Part shown: positions 48,605-57,848 of the stretch, in pieces
Numbering within the stretch: the first letter of the stretch is position 1
How the letters are laid out: each line of letters begins with the position of its first letter
Assembly (NCBI GenBank): GCA_035373625.1
Contig: DAOSNS010000024.1
Location: 1 to 64,000, forward strand
From: DSWT01 sp035373625
Lineage (GTDB): Bacteria; Chloroflexota; Anaerolineae; B4-G1; SLSP01
Direction: 5' to 3'
Length of the DNA stretch: 64,000 nt
The notes under the pieces: model-generated
Told to the model about the DNA's origin: nothing
Database searches by the model: none
The model's input: only the letters and a program-made list of their open reading frames with translations
Program-made: the position numbers and the translations under genes

Positions 48605-50514
48605 GGTGCGGGCGTGGTAAACCCCGGCGCCGTGGCCTGGCGCGTGTGGCGTTGGGCGCACTGGTCGTGTTTTTCTTATGCGCGGCGGCGCCTGTTAAAG
48701 CAGATGCTTCCACCAATGCGAATGCACCTGTCGGCCCCACCGATCCAGTGGAGATGGAAGCCTTTCTGGATGATTTCATCGGCCGGCAATTGGCGACCTA
48801 CCAGATTCCGGGGGCGGCGGTCGCCGTGGTCGTGGATGGAAAGCTGTTCTTCGCCAAAGGATACGGCGTCATCAATAGCCGGAGTTCCGCACCGGTTGTG
48901 GCCGACCGCACCCTGTTTCACATCGGCTCTGTCACCAAGCTCCTCACCTGGACGGCAGTGATGCAACTTGTCGAACAGGGGAAGCTCGACCTGCACGCCG
49001 ACGTCAACACCTACCTTACAGATTTCCAGATCCCGGCAACCTACCCCGAACCGATCACCCTGCACCATCTGCTCACGCACACACCCGGCTTTGAGGACCA
49101 GATCGGTAACCTGGCACGCTTTAGCCACGATGACGGCCTGCCTCTGGATCAGTATGTGGTAAAGTATTTGCCGGCGCGCGTTATGCCGCCAGGGCAACTG
49201 ATCGCCTACTCAAACTACGGGGCAGCGCTGGCCGGCTACATCATCCTGCAGGTCACGGGCATGTCCTATGAGCAGTACATCGAAGAACACATCTTCAAGC
49301 CCTTGGAGATGCACCGCTCTTCCATTCGTCAGCCCATCCCGGAAGCATGGACGGCGGATCTGGCACTGGGACATTACCAGGGAGTCAACGGCCCGGTTCC
49401 GCTGCACGAATACTTCCCCTGCGCCCCCACGGTGGGCCTCAGTGCCACCGTCACCGACATCGCCCATTTTATGATCATGCACCTTCAAAATGGCCGCTAC
49501 GGGGATGTACAGGTTCTGCAAGAGGCAACGGCGCAGGCGATGCACCAACAACAGTTCACCCACGATCCACGTTTGCCGGGCGTCACCTATGGTTTTGTGG
49601 AATGGGAACACAACGGGCAACATGTGTTGTGGCACGGCGGGAGCACCGGCTTCTTCGAAAGTATGATCCTCCTGCTGCCGGAGCACAATGTTGGTGCCTT
49701 CATCGCCTACAACTACAAAATACCCACCATGCCGGGGCGCGAGTTTCGACAGGCATTTCTGGATCACTATTATCCGGCGGCTTCCACGACCACACCACAC
49801 CCCCTGCCCGACGCAGCCGCGCGGGTGCAAGCCTTTGTCGGCGACTATCGTGAAAGCCGCTGGGCTTTTACCCATGCGGACAAGTTCGCCTACATGTTCA
49901 TCCGCTATTATAAGATGCGGGCGACGCCGGATGGGCGGCTGATCCTGAACGATGTTGCCTATGTCGAAACGGCTCCGCTGGTCTTTCAAGCAGTTGATGG
50001 ACAGGGCACACTCATTTTTCACACCGACGAGAAAGGCCATCCGATTTACGGATTTTATGACTTCGATGCCCACAAAGTCTTCATCAAGCTGCCCTGGTAC
50101 CAGACGCGCCCGGTACATCTGGCGATCCTCATCGTATGTGGGTTGCTCTTCCTTTCAACGTTGCCACGTTATCCGGCGGGGAAGCTGCCCGACCATGCGC
50201 CCTGGCTGCTTGCGGAGGCGGAGACGCTGTTCCGCTGGTTCGGCACGATCAATCTGGTGTACCCGGTAGGCATGTTCATCATCTGCGTCACCGTGCTTCT
50301 CAAGGCCCTGCCGGATCTGGCGTTCCTGGCGCCGATGTTTGTCTTGATGTTGCTCGCCCCGTTGTCGCTGGCCTTTAGCATCGTGGCGCTGGCGTGGAAA
50401 GAGGGGTATTGGAGTGTCGCACGGCGTGTGCATTACACATTGGTCGCCCTGGCGCAACTGACATTCGCCGGGTGGCTAAATGCCTGGAATCTGTTAAGAT
50501 TATGGCAGCTTTAG
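48583..50514 (+). CDS. Serine beta-lactamase-family hydrolase with C-terminal membrane helices
   Basis: A protein of 643 aa (from TTG 48583; GTG at 48598 also gives a good signal peptide, RVALGALVVFFLCAAAPVKA). The class C beta-lactamase-like domain (about 55-370) has the SxxK motif S116-V-T-K119, YSNYG as YxN and WHGGSTG as the third motif. About 80 further soluble residues (about 430-510) follow, then four C-terminal helices (about 512-640; LAILIVCGLLFLSTL, VYPVGMFIICVTVLL, FVLMLLAPLSLAFSIVAL, and one last). Such proteins are usually esterases or peptidases, not resistance enzymes. The gene overlaps folC by about 22 bp. Confidence 0.87.
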   Translation: MGRRTVVGCGRGKPRRRGLARVALGALVVFFLCAAAPVKADASTNANAPVGPTDPVEMEAFLDDFIGRQLATYQIPGAAVAVVVDGKLFFAKGYGVINSRSSAPVVADRTLFHIGSVTKLLTWTAVMQLVEQGKLDLHADVNTYLTDFQIPATYPEPITLHHLLTHTPGFEDQIGNLARFSHDDGLPLDQYVVKYLPARVMPPGQLIAYSNYGAALAGYIILQVTGMSYEQYIEEHIFKPLEMHRSSIRQPIPEAWTADLALGHYQGVNGPVPLHEYFPCAPTVGLSATVTDIAHFMIMHLQNGRYGDVQVLQEATAQAMHQQQFTHDPRLPGVTYGFVEWEHNGQHVLWHGGSTGFFESMILLLPEHNVGAFIAYNYKIPTMPGREFRQAFLDHYYPAASTTTPHPLPDAAARVQAFVGDYRESRWAFTHADKFAYMFIRYYKMRATPDGRLILNDVAYVETAPLVFQAVDGQGTLIFHTDEKGHPIYGFYDFDAHKVFIKLPWYQTRPVHLAILIVCGLLFLSTLPRYPAGKLPDHAPWLLAEAETLFRWFGTINLVYPVGMFIICVTVLLKALPDLAFLAPMFVLMLLAPLSLAFSIVALAWKEGYWSVARRVHYTLVALAQLTFAGWLNAWNLLRLWQL

Positions 50515-50527
50515 GATATATCGAGAT

Positions 50528-52996
50528 ATGGAGAAAAGTTTCATGGATTGGGATAATTTGCCGTTGACATCAGAAGACCTGTTCGGCGAATTTCTGGATA
50601 TGTCTTCTGAAGATAGCGGACCGTTCGAGGCCGTCATCTTGCCTTTGCAGGAACTGGTCGTCTATCCCCAAATGATGACGCCGCTGTATGTGGGCCGCGA
50701 AGCCTCGATTCAGGCCCTGGAAGTCGCCGTTCACGAAGACTGGCCCCTCGTCGTTGTGACGCAGCGTGACCCCACGCTGGAAACATACCCGAACGCGGCC
50801 GACCTGTACGACATCGGTACGGAAGTCATCATCGCGCGCTCGATCCGTCTGCCCGACGGCACCAGCAGTGCCATTGCCCAGGGCACCGGGCGCGTGCGCA
50901 TCCTCGAATATACACAGACAGAGCCATACCTGATTGCAACCGTCGAGCCGTTGACCGAAGTGAAAGGGGAAGACGACGCGCTCACCGAAGCCCTCATGCG
51001 GGCCATCCTGACCATGTTCGAGAAGGCCGTCAACCTGAATCAGGCGCTGCCCGAAGAAGCCTACATTTACGCTATGAACATCGAGTCGCCGGGGCAACTG
51101 GCGGACGTCATCGCGCAAATGATCAACCTGCCCCTCGAAGCGCGTCAGGACTTGCTGGAAACCCTCGACATTACCGAACGCCTGCAAAAGGTGAGCACCC
51201 ATCTGGCGCGCGAACTGGACGTGCTGGAGTTGGAAAACCAGATCCATACCAACGTGCAGCAAGAAGTGGACAAATCCCAGCGCGAGTATTTCCTGCGCGA
51301 GCAACTGCGCGCCATTCAACATGAGCTTGGCGAGACGGATATTTACACCCGCGATGTGGAAAAACTCCAGGAAGAGTCCGCCGAACTGGAATTGCCCGAA
51401 GAAGTGCGCAAGCGAGTCAACGAGGAGCTGGCACGGTTGGCGATGATGCCCGCGATGGCTCCAGAGGTCGCCATCGTGCGCTCGTACCTGGACTGGCTGC
51501 TCCACCTGCCGTGGACCAAAATGACCGAGGACAACCTGGACATCAAGCACGCTGCCGACGTTCTGGAATCTCGCCATTACGGTCTGCCCAAGGCCAAAGA
51601 GCGCATCCTGGAATACATCGCCGTGCGTCGCCTGGCGCCGGAGAAAAACCGCAGCACCATCCTCTGTTTCGTCGGGCCGCCGGGCACCGGCAAGACATCG
51701 CTGGGCCGTTCGATCGCCGAGGCGCTGGGGCGTGAATTCGTGCGCGTCTCGCTGGGCGGCGTGCGCGACGAGGCCGAAATCCGTGGACACCGACGCACTT
51801 ACATCGGCGCGCTGCCGGGGCGCATCCTCCAGACCATGCGCCGCGCCGGAACGCTAAATCCGGTGTTCATGCTGGATGAAATTGACAAGCTCGGCCAGGA
51901 CTTCCGGGGCGATCCGGCGTCGGCGCTGCTGGAAGTGCTGGACCCCGAACAGAATCACGCCTTCTCCGATCATTACCTGGAGATCCCCTACGACCTCTCC
52001 AAAGTGCTGTTCATTACCACGGCGAACATCCTCGATCCCATTCCGCCGGCTTTGCAAGACCGGATGGAAGTCATCGAATTTCCGGGCTATACCGAAGAAG
52101 AAAAAATCGAAATTGCCAGACGCTTTTTGATCCCCCGGCAGATCGAACTCAATGGCCTGGAAGAGCACCCGCCGCACTTCCTCGAATCCACTTTGCACAC
52201 CCTGATCCGGCTATACACCTACGAGGCCGGCGTGCGCAACCTGGAGCGGGAAATCGGCAGTCTGTGTCGCAAGGCCACCCGCCGGCTGGCGGAAGACAAG
52301 CGTCCGTTGGCCGTGGTGACCCCGAAAACCGTCGAGAAATATCTGGGGCCGCCGCGCTATCTCAGCGACAACCTGGAAAAGCAAGACGAAGTGGGGGTGG
52401 CGATGGGTCTGGCCTGGACGCCGAACGGTGGCGACTTGCTACCGGTTGAGGTAGCGCTCGTCCCCGGCAAGGGCAACCTGATCCTGACAGGACAACTGGG
52501 AGACGTGATGCAGGAATCGGCGCAGGCGGCCTTAACCTATCTGCGCGCCCAGGCCGAATCCTGGGGCATCCATGCCGAGGTCTTCGAGAAAACCGACATT
52601 CACATCCACCTGCCGGAAGGGGCCATTCCTAAAGATGGGCCTTCCGGGGGGATCACCATGGCGGTCGCCTTGTGCTCGGCGTTTAGCGGGCAGCCGGTGC
52701 GGCGCGATGTGGCAATGACCGGGGAAATCACGCTGCGCGGAAGGATTTTGCCCGTAGGTGGACTCAAAGAAAAACTGCTCACGGCGCACCGCGCGAACGT
52801 GAAGAAGGTCATCTTGCCGGCGCGCAATGCCAAAGACTTGCAGGAAATTCCACGGAACATTTTGAAGAAGCTCGATCTGATTCTGGTGGAAAGCATGGAA
52901 ACCGTCCTGGAAGAGGCACTGCTGCCGCTGCCGGAGAAGCCGATGGTAGACGCGGCTGTGTCGGTAACCCCCAAAGACCCAGAGAGCGCAGAGTAA
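50528..52996 (+). CDS. lon: ATP-dependent protease Lon
   Basis: An 822-aa AAA+ serine protease that degrades damaged and regulatory proteins in the cytosol. The N-terminal substrate domain (about 30-320) starts AVILPLQELVVYPQMMTPLYVGREAS. The AAA+ module has Walker A GPPGTGKTSLGRS, Walker B VFMLDEIDKLGQDFRGDPASALLEVLD and the conserved RGHRRTYIGALPGRI. The protease domain has catalytic Ser706 in KDGPSGGITM and Lys about 749 in GGLKEKLLTAHR. Length is normal. ATG at 50543, after GGAGAAAAG, is an alternative start. It is the last gene of the folC operon and ends at a strong hairpin. Confidence 0.97.
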   Translation: MEKSFMDWDNLPLTSEDLFGEFLDMSSEDSGPFEAVILPLQELVVYPQMMTPLYVGREASIQALEVAVHEDWPLVVVTQRDPTLETYPNAADLYDIGTEVIIARSIRLPDGTSSAIAQGTGRVRILEYTQTEPYLIATVEPLTEVKGEDDALTEALMRAILTMFEKAVNLNQALPEEAYIYAMNIESPGQLADVIAQMINLPLEARQDLLETLDITERLQKVSTHLARELDVLELENQIHTNVQQEVDKSQREYFLREQLRAIQHELGETDIYTRDVEKLQEESAELELPEEVRKRVNEELARLAMMPAMAPEVAIVRSYLDWLLHLPWTKMTEDNLDIKHAADVLESRHYGLPKAKERILEYIAVRRLAPEKNRSTILCFVGPPGTGKTSLGRSIAEALGREFVRVSLGGVRDEAEIRGHRRTYIGALPGRILQTMRRAGTLNPVFMLDEIDKLGQDFRGDPASALLEVLDPEQNHAFSDHYLEIPYDLSKVLFITTANILDPIPPALQDRMEVIEFPGYTEEEKIEIARRFLIPRQIELNGLEEHPPHFLESTLHTLIRLYTYEAGVRNLEREIGSLCRKATRRLAEDKRPLAVVTPKTVEKYLGPPRYLSDNLEKQDEVGVAMGLAWTPNGGDLLPVEVALVPGKGNLILTGQLGDVMQESAQAALTYLRAQAESWGIHAEVFEKTDIHIHLPEGAIPKDGPSGGITMAVALCSAFSGQPVRRDVAMTGEITLRGRILPVGGLKEKLLTAHRANVKKVILPARNAKDLQEIPRNILKKLDLILVESMETVLEEALLPLPEKPMVDAAVSVTPKDPESAE

Positions 52997-53021
52997 ATAT
53001 CAGAGAATCCCCGGCACAAAC

Positions 53022-53056
53022 AAAAACGCGGGGGCGCGGCTTCACACCGCGCCCCC
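53022..53056. terminator. Convergent terminator between lon and hpf
   Basis: A 10-bp stem (GGGGGCGCGG / CCGCGCCCCC, 53030-53056). On the minus strand it is followed by GCGTTTTTGTTTG, so it ends the hpf transcript; on the plus strand it can also stop lon. Confidence 0.85.
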
Positions 53057-53080
53057 TGAATTTCTCATCCTGACACGGGA

Positions 53081-53635
53081 TCAATACTGCGGTTTCAAAA
53101 TCCCGTAGTTGCCGTCTTCGCGGCGGTAAATGACACTCAGCCGCCCATCGTTGCCGTCGAGGAAAACGTAGAAGAGGTGATCCAACAGTTCCATCTGCTC
53201 AATCGCCTCTTCGGGCGTGATCGAGTGCACTTCAAATTCCTTGATCCGCACGATGCGCGGAGCCGGTTCTTCTTCAACAGCTTCTTCAACTTCGGCTTCC
53301 AACTGTTCGGCGCCCGCCACTGCCGGCCGACGCTTGCTGACCTTGCGCCCCTTATACCGCTCGACCCGACGATACATCTTATCCATCACCGCATCAATGG
53401 CGGCGAAAATGTCCCCGGCGCGCTCTTCGGCCCGCAGGATAGCTTTGGGGACGGTGATGGTGATTTGCGCGACCATACGCCGTGCGCTATCACGTGAATT
53501 GCTTTCCGAAAGGTCAACGCGGATGGTCTCAAGGGAGGGGAGAAAACGCTCAAATTTGGAGACTTTCGTTTCAACGTAATCACGCAGCCGTTCTGTCAAC
53601 TCTAAATTCCGGGTGTAAATCTGCAACATCTCCAT
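53081..53635 (-). CDS. hpf: Ribosome hibernation promoting factor, long form
   Basis: A 184-aa protein that dimerises 70S ribosomes in stationary phase. The N-terminal domain (1-105) has LQIYTRNLELTERLRDYVETKVSKFERF and AQITITVPKAILRAEERAGDIFAAIDAVMDKMYRRVERYKGR. A Glu-rich linker (about 108-135) leads to the C-terminal dimerisation domain (VRIKEFEVHSITPEEAIEQMELLDHLFYVFLDGNDGRLSVIYRREDG). ATG at 53635 has AAGGAGG 9 bp upstream; further upstream codons are non-coding. It follows comF by 26 bp. Long Hpf is the usual form in Gram-positives and Chloroflexota. Confidence 0.93.
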   Translation of the reverse strand: MEMLQIYTRNLELTERLRDYVETKVSKFERFLPSLETIRVDLSESNSRDSARRMVAQITITVPKAILRAEERAGDIFAAIDAVMDKMYRRVERYKGRKVSKRRPAVAGAEQLEAEVEEAVEEEPAPRIVRIKEFEVHSITPEEAIEQMELLDHLFYVFLDGNDGRLSVIYRREDGNYGILKPQY

Positions 53636-53661
53636 CGTAAAATCCTCCTTAATCGTTGGAA

Positions 53662-54393
53662 TTAGGACGCGCGCGCCAGGGTGAAAGCATTGACGCTGCG
53701 CACCCCATTGGATAACAACACCACTGCGCATGCCTGCAATGTGGCACCTGTGGTCGCCACATCATCAATCAACGTCACGCGCTCTCCATCCAGTCTGGTA
53801 TATAGAGTATACGCAAAAGCGTCTTTAACGTTCCGCTGACGTTCCTCACGGTTCAGCCTGGTTTGCGACTGCGTATTGCGCACCCGTACCAATAGCCCCT
53901 CGGCGACCGGCACACCGATCGAGCCGGCCAATGCCCTGGCAAACAAAGTGGATTGATTATACCCTCTTCGGGCTTCACGGCCGGCATAAAGGGGCACAGG
54001 GACAAGAAGATCACTTTCCATGCGGTGGTACTTCCACACCTCGGCTATGCGTTGCGTCAGAGGGGTGAGGACATGGCGCGCGCCGCGGTATTTCAGGGCA
54101 TGAATCACATCCCGGATCGCGCCCTCAAACAAAAACACGGCGCGGATGGGTGCCACGTCGAGGGGAGCCGTCCGGCATGTCGGGCACAACCTGCCGCTTT
54201 TCTCTAAACGTCCGCAACGTGGGCAAATTGGGGCCTCTAGCGGCGGAAGGGTCATGGCGCAAACATCACACAGCCAGGTACCCACCTTTCTGCAAACCAC
54301 GCAACGTGGAGGCGCGATAAGATCCAGGAACTGACGATATACACTCCAACCGCAGCGTATGAGGTTATTTACACGCTTTGCGTCATAGACCAT
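53662..54393 (-). CDS. ComF-family phosphoribosyltransferase-like protein
   Basis: A 243-aa protein of the ComF/GntX family, linked to DNA uptake in competent bacteria. It has an N-terminal zinc finger (APPRCVVCRKVGTWLCDVC.. and CPRCGRLEKSGRLCPTC) and a phosphoribosyltransferase-like domain (FLFEGAIRDVIHALKYRGARH, LLVPVPLYAGREARRGYNQS, and PRPP motif VTLIDDVATTGATL). ATG at 54393 is chosen as the usual family length; an in-frame GTG at 54483, 6 bp after the tadC stop, would add 30 residues and has no ribosome-binding site. It sits between the tad genes and hpf. Together with type-IV-like pilus genes it could serve DNA uptake, but this is an inference. Confidence 0.88.
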   Translation of the reverse strand: MVYDAKRVNNLIRCGWSVYRQFLDLIAPPRCVVCRKVGTWLCDVCAMTLPPLEAPICPRCGRLEKSGRLCPTCRTAPLDVAPIRAVFLFEGAIRDVIHALKYRGARHVLTPLTQRIAEVWKYHRMESDLLVPVPLYAGREARRGYNQSTLFARALAGSIGVPVAEGLLVRVRNTQSQTRLNREERQRNVKDAFAYTLYTRLDGERVTLIDDVATTGATLQACAVVLLSNGVRSVNAFTLARAS

Positions 54394-54488
54394 GCGTATG
54401 CTCACACGGTGAAGTCCCTGGATTGCCTGGGCCAGGATTGTAACCGCTTTATTCCAATGGTGCCCCGGCCTGGATACGGCCACGGTGC

Positions 54489-55409
54489 TTAAGAGCTACC
54501 GACGCTTTTGAGCCTGATGATCGCCGGTCCCAACAGCACGATCAAAATGGTGGGAAAGATGAAAAAGACCAGCGGAAACATCATTTTGATGGGGGCCTGA
54601 CGGGCTTTCTCTTCGGCGCGCTGCCGGCGCTTCAGGCGCATGGTGTCGGACTGAATACGCATCACTTTTGCCATACTGACGCCCAGGGTATCGGCCTGAA
54701 TAATCGCCGCGACGAAAGAAGTGACATCGGGAACGTCCATGCTATTCGCCATATTGCGCAATGCCTCACGGCGCAATTTGCCAAGCTGCATTTCCTGCAC
54801 GGTTTTGTTGAAAGCGATACTCAGCTCATTGTTCCATTTCTCGGCGACTTTTGACATGGCCGCGTCAAACCCTAACCCGGCTTCGACACAAATGGTCAAA
54901 AGGTCCAGCGCATCCGGCAGGGCTTTGATGATTTCATTTTGGCGCGCCGAGATCTTGGACCCCAACCACACGGACGGCAGTGAATATCCCAGCACAAACG
55001 CGACGACGATGACCAGCAACCGCTGCATGACCGGCAGACTGGAAGCGAACGCGATCATCAACGAGATGCCCCCCAAAACAATAGCAGCAACGATGCGATA
55101 AGCGAGAAACTGCACGGGTTTGATCTTGTGGGCGAGGCCGGCAAGTTCAAGTTTGTGACGCGAAGCCTCGATAGTTTGTTGGGGGGTGAAGCGCTGCGCC
55201 ATTTTGCCCAACGCTTCGATCATCGGGATCAGCACGCGCTGCGTAAACGGTTGGGAAAGCTCCAGCTCTTCCAGGGTAACCGACTGTCCCAGGGCTGCCA
55301 GCTCGTTCAGGCGTTCGTCAATGCTTTGCGCGGAACCGGCCCGACGTCTGCTGATCAGCACCACCAGAACGGCAACCATAACAACGATCCCACCAATGAC
55401 AACGGGCAT
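54489..55409 (-). CDS. tadC: Tad pilus assembly platform protein TadC
   Basis: A 306-aa integral membrane protein of the GspF/TadC family. It has an N-terminal helix (VVIGGIVVMVAVLVVLISRRR), two central helices (about 105-150; IVAAIVLGGISLMIAF, LLVIVVAFVLGYSLPSVWLG) and a C-terminal helix (MMFPLVFFIFPTILIVLLGPAII). The GspF signature is seen in LPDALDLLTICVEAGLGFDAAMSKV and FNKTVQEMQLGKLRREALRNMANSMDVPDVTSFVAAIIQADTLG (only partly quoted here). It works with TadB in the inner-membrane platform. 18 bp separate it from tadB. Confidence 0.92.
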   Translation of the reverse strand: MPVVIGGIVVMVAVLVVLISRRRAGSAQSIDERLNELAALGQSVTLEELELSQPFTQRVLIPMIEALGKMAQRFTPQQTIEASRHKLELAGLAHKIKPVQFLAYRIVAAIVLGGISLMIAFASSLPVMQRLLVIVVAFVLGYSLPSVWLGSKISARQNEIIKALPDALDLLTICVEAGLGFDAAMSKVAEKWNNELSIAFNKTVQEMQLGKLRREALRNMANSMDVPDVTSFVAAIIQADTLGVSMAKVMRIQSDTMRLKRRQRAEEKARQAPIKMMFPLVFFIFPTILIVLLGPAIIRLKSVGSS

Positions 55410-55427
55410 CGTGACCTCCCTGATTTT

Positions 55428-56375
55428 TTACACTTCGATACTGACGATTTTGTTAATGACGAAATAACCGGCGCCGATCATCACAAGCGAAACACCGAGC
55501 ATAATCCAACCGCATGGGTCTTCAAACATTCCTCCCATGAAGCCAGGATTGATCATGTAGATGAAAGCCCCCAGCGCAAAAGGCAATAAGGTGATCACGT
55601 AGCCGGTCATACGACCTTGTGAGGTCATCACCCTGATTTCACCTTTGATGCGTATCCGCTCGCGGATGGTGAAGCTGATGGCATCCAGGACTTCGGCCAG
55701 GTTACCGCCGACCTCGCGTTGGACGCTCATCGCCGTCACCACCAGATCCATATCAGGGCTGGGGACACGGCGCATCAGGTTCGCCATCGCTGTGTCGAAG
55801 GGCACCCCCAGTTGCAATTCCATCACGACGCGCCCGAATTCTTCCGAGATGGGCGCCGGCATCTCGTCGGAGATGACCTCCATCGCCTGCATGGTGCTAT
55901 ACCCGGCCCGTAGTGAATTCACCATCAGGTTCAGCGCGTCGCCGAGCTGATTATTGAATTCCTTAAGACGTTTGTTCATGCGTTGGGCAAGATAAATACG
56001 GGGAAGGAAAAAGCCAGCGATGGCCCCAACCGGTATCAGAACAACACGCTTGATGACAAAAAACAATAACCCCGCAAGGATAGATAGGGTAATGCTCATC
56101 ACGATGAACTCACCCACAGTCCACTTGAGGTTAGCACGTGCCAGTTGCGTCGCCAGGTTTTGTGCAAACCCCCGGCCGGCTACAGCGCGGTCTACGGCTG
56201 CGCCAATGACAGATTCTCGTTTTGTCTTTTCCTTCTCAGCCTTACGTTTCTTCTGAGTATCACCGAGTCGTTTCTCAACAAGTTCCTGACCGCTTCTTTC
56301 GCCAGATAACCCCACAATCAGCAAGACGATAGAAGCAAGAATCACCACAGCGCCAATGATCAGTAGGGGATCCAT
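55428..56375 (-). CDS. tadB: Tad pilus assembly platform protein TadB
   Basis: A 315-aa membrane protein of the GspF/TadB family. N-terminal helix (LLIIGAVVILASIVLLIVGL), charged segment, paired helices (about 93-130; FIVMSITLSILAGLLFFVI, VLIPVGAIAGFFLPRIYL), the GspF domain with QLGDALNLMVNSLRAGYSTMQAMEVI and VVTAMSVQREVGGNLAEVLDAISFTIRER, and C-terminal helices (GYVITLLPFALGAFIYMI, WIMLGVSLVMIGAGYFVI). The order tadA-tadB-tadC is the usual one. It is 35 bp after tadA. Confidence 0.92.
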   Translation of the reverse strand: MDPLLIIGAVVILASIVLLIVGLSGERSGQELVEKRLGDTQKKRKAEKEKTKRESVIGAAVDRAVAGRGFAQNLATQLARANLKWTVGEFIVMSITLSILAGLLFFVIKRVVLIPVGAIAGFFLPRIYLAQRMNKRLKEFNNQLGDALNLMVNSLRAGYSTMQAMEVISDEMPAPISEEFGRVVMELQLGVPFDTAMANLMRRVPSPDMDLVVTAMSVQREVGGNLAEVLDAISFTIRERIRIKGEIRVMTSQGRMTGYVITLLPFALGAFIYMINPGFMGGMFEDPCGWIMLGVSLVMIGAGYFVINKIVSIEV

Positions 56376-56410
56376 AGTCTACACCTTTCTCCCTATTGGC
56401 TTTCAGTCCG

Positions 56411-57823
56411 TTAAAAGCGCGTACGTTGTGCAACTCCGAAAATTGAAGGGGGTAAGTGAATACCGGCTTGTTCGATTTTCTCCATGAATTTGGGGCGAAT
56501 TCCGGTGGGACGCAACCGCCCGATTACCTTACCACCCTCAAAACCGGTTTGCTCGAATTTGAAGATGTCGGCGGTGGTGATCACGTCTCCTTCCATCCCC
56601 TGGACTTCGGTGATGGAAACAACGCGCCGCGACCCATCGCGCATCCGCTCCAACTGCACGATCATATCAATCGCCGAGGCGACCTGCTCACGGATGGCCC
56701 GGTGCGGCAGTTCCATACCGGCCATCAACACCATCGTTTCCAGACGCGAGAGGGCATCCCGTGTATTGTTGGCGTGGAGCGTTGTCATGCTGCCCTCGTG
56801 GCCGGTGTTCATAGCCTGAAGCATGTCCAGAGCCTCGCCGCCACGGCACTCCCCAACCACGATACGGTCAGGGCGCATTCGCAAGGAGTTGATCACCAGA
56901 TCGCGGATGCTGACCTCGCCCTTGCCTTCAACGTTTGGGGGGCGCGACTCCAGAGTAACCACATGCTCCTGCCGCAATTGCAGTTCCGCCGCGTTCTCGA
57001 TGGTGATGATGCGCACATCCGCCGGAATAAAACTGGAGAGGACGTTCAAGAAGGTCGTTTTGCCAGTGCCGGTGCCACCCGAAACGACGATATTGACGGC
57101 CGCGATGACCGAAGCTCTCAAGAATTCCACGGCCTCTTCGGTAATACTCCCATAGCGGATGAGGTCTTCAATCGTCAACGGCTTCTTGAAGAATTTGCGG
57201 ATCGTCAGCGTGGGGCCGTTAAGGGCAATCGGCGGGATGACGGCGTTGACACGCGACCCGTCCTTGAGACGCGCATCCACGGTGGGACTGCTTTCGTCAA
57301 TCCGGCGTCCCAGAGGCGCCACGATGCGCTCGATGATGCGCATCAGGTGTTCATCGGACTCAAAGCTGATGTTCACCCGCTGCACTTTGCCCTGGCGCTC
57401 GACGAAAACCTTCTTCGGTCCGTTCACCATGATCTCAGTGATGCTGTCATCGGCCAGCAGTGGCTCCAGTGGCCCCAGCCCCAGGATTTCCGCCACAATC
57501 TGCTCGAAAAGCGCGTCGCGCTCCTTGCGCCCCAAAACGATGCTTTCTTCCTGAAGAATGGCGTCATACATTTCCTTGATCGTCGCGCGCACTTCGGCAG
57601 TTCGGGAAACGTCCATCGAGGGATCCATTTCCGTGATCAGCCGATTCTGGACGCGCGTCTTCAGGTCCATATAGGCATCCCGCGCGCGCGGCACGGGCCG
57701 CCGTTGTATTTCACTACCGGCATCGCTGGTCGCCGCCTGTGGGGCAGCAGTAGGTGAAGTAGAGGGCGTCGAAGAGGTAGTAGGAGCGGTTGGTTTCTTC
57801 TCAATTCTACGTAAAAGGGACAC
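56411..57823 (-). CDS. tadA: Tad pilus ATPase TadA/CpaF
   Basis: A 470-aa secretion ATPase powering the Tad pilus. A Thr/Pro/Ser-rich start (about 1-45) precedes the N-terminal domain (VRATIKEMYDAILQEESIVLGRKERD). Then come IMVNGPKKVFVERQGKVQ and RRIDESSPTVDARLKDGSRVNAVIPP. The ATPase core has Walker A VSGGTGTGKTTFLNVLS, Walker B RPDRIVVGECRGGEALDMLQAMNTGHEGSMTTLHANN (only part quoted) and a late RRVVSITEVQGMEGDVI. It forms the cytoplasmic hexamer beneath TadB/C. Gap of 25 bp after cpaE. Confidence 0.95.
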   Translation of the reverse strand: MSLLRRIEKKPTAPTTSSTPSTSPTAAPQAATSDAGSEIQRRPVPRARDAYMDLKTRVQNRLITEMDPSMDVSRTAEVRATIKEMYDAILQEESIVLGRKERDALFEQIVAEILGLGPLEPLLADDSITEIMVNGPKKVFVERQGKVQRVNISFESDEHLMRIIERIVAPLGRRIDESSPTVDARLKDGSRVNAVIPPIALNGPTLTIRKFFKKPLTIEDLIRYGSITEEAVEFLRASVIAAVNIVVSGGTGTGKTTFLNVLSSFIPADVRIITIENAAELQLRQEHVVTLESRPPNVEGKGEVSIRDLVINSLRMRPDRIVVGECRGGEALDMLQAMNTGHEGSMTTLHANNTRDALSRLETMVLMAGMELPHRAIREQVASAIDMIVQLERMRDGSRRVVSITEVQGMEGDVITTADIFKFEQTGFEGGKVIGRLRPTGIRPKFMEKIEQAGIHLPPSIFGVAQRTRF

Positions 57824-57848
57824 CGTTTCTCTCCTTCAAAAACTATCC

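Noticed and set aside
48583..50514. Antibiotic-resistance beta-lactamase
   Set aside because: The SxxK/YxN/HGG serine-hydrolase motifs are shared by many esterases and peptidases, and the C-terminal membrane helices do not fit resistance enzymes.
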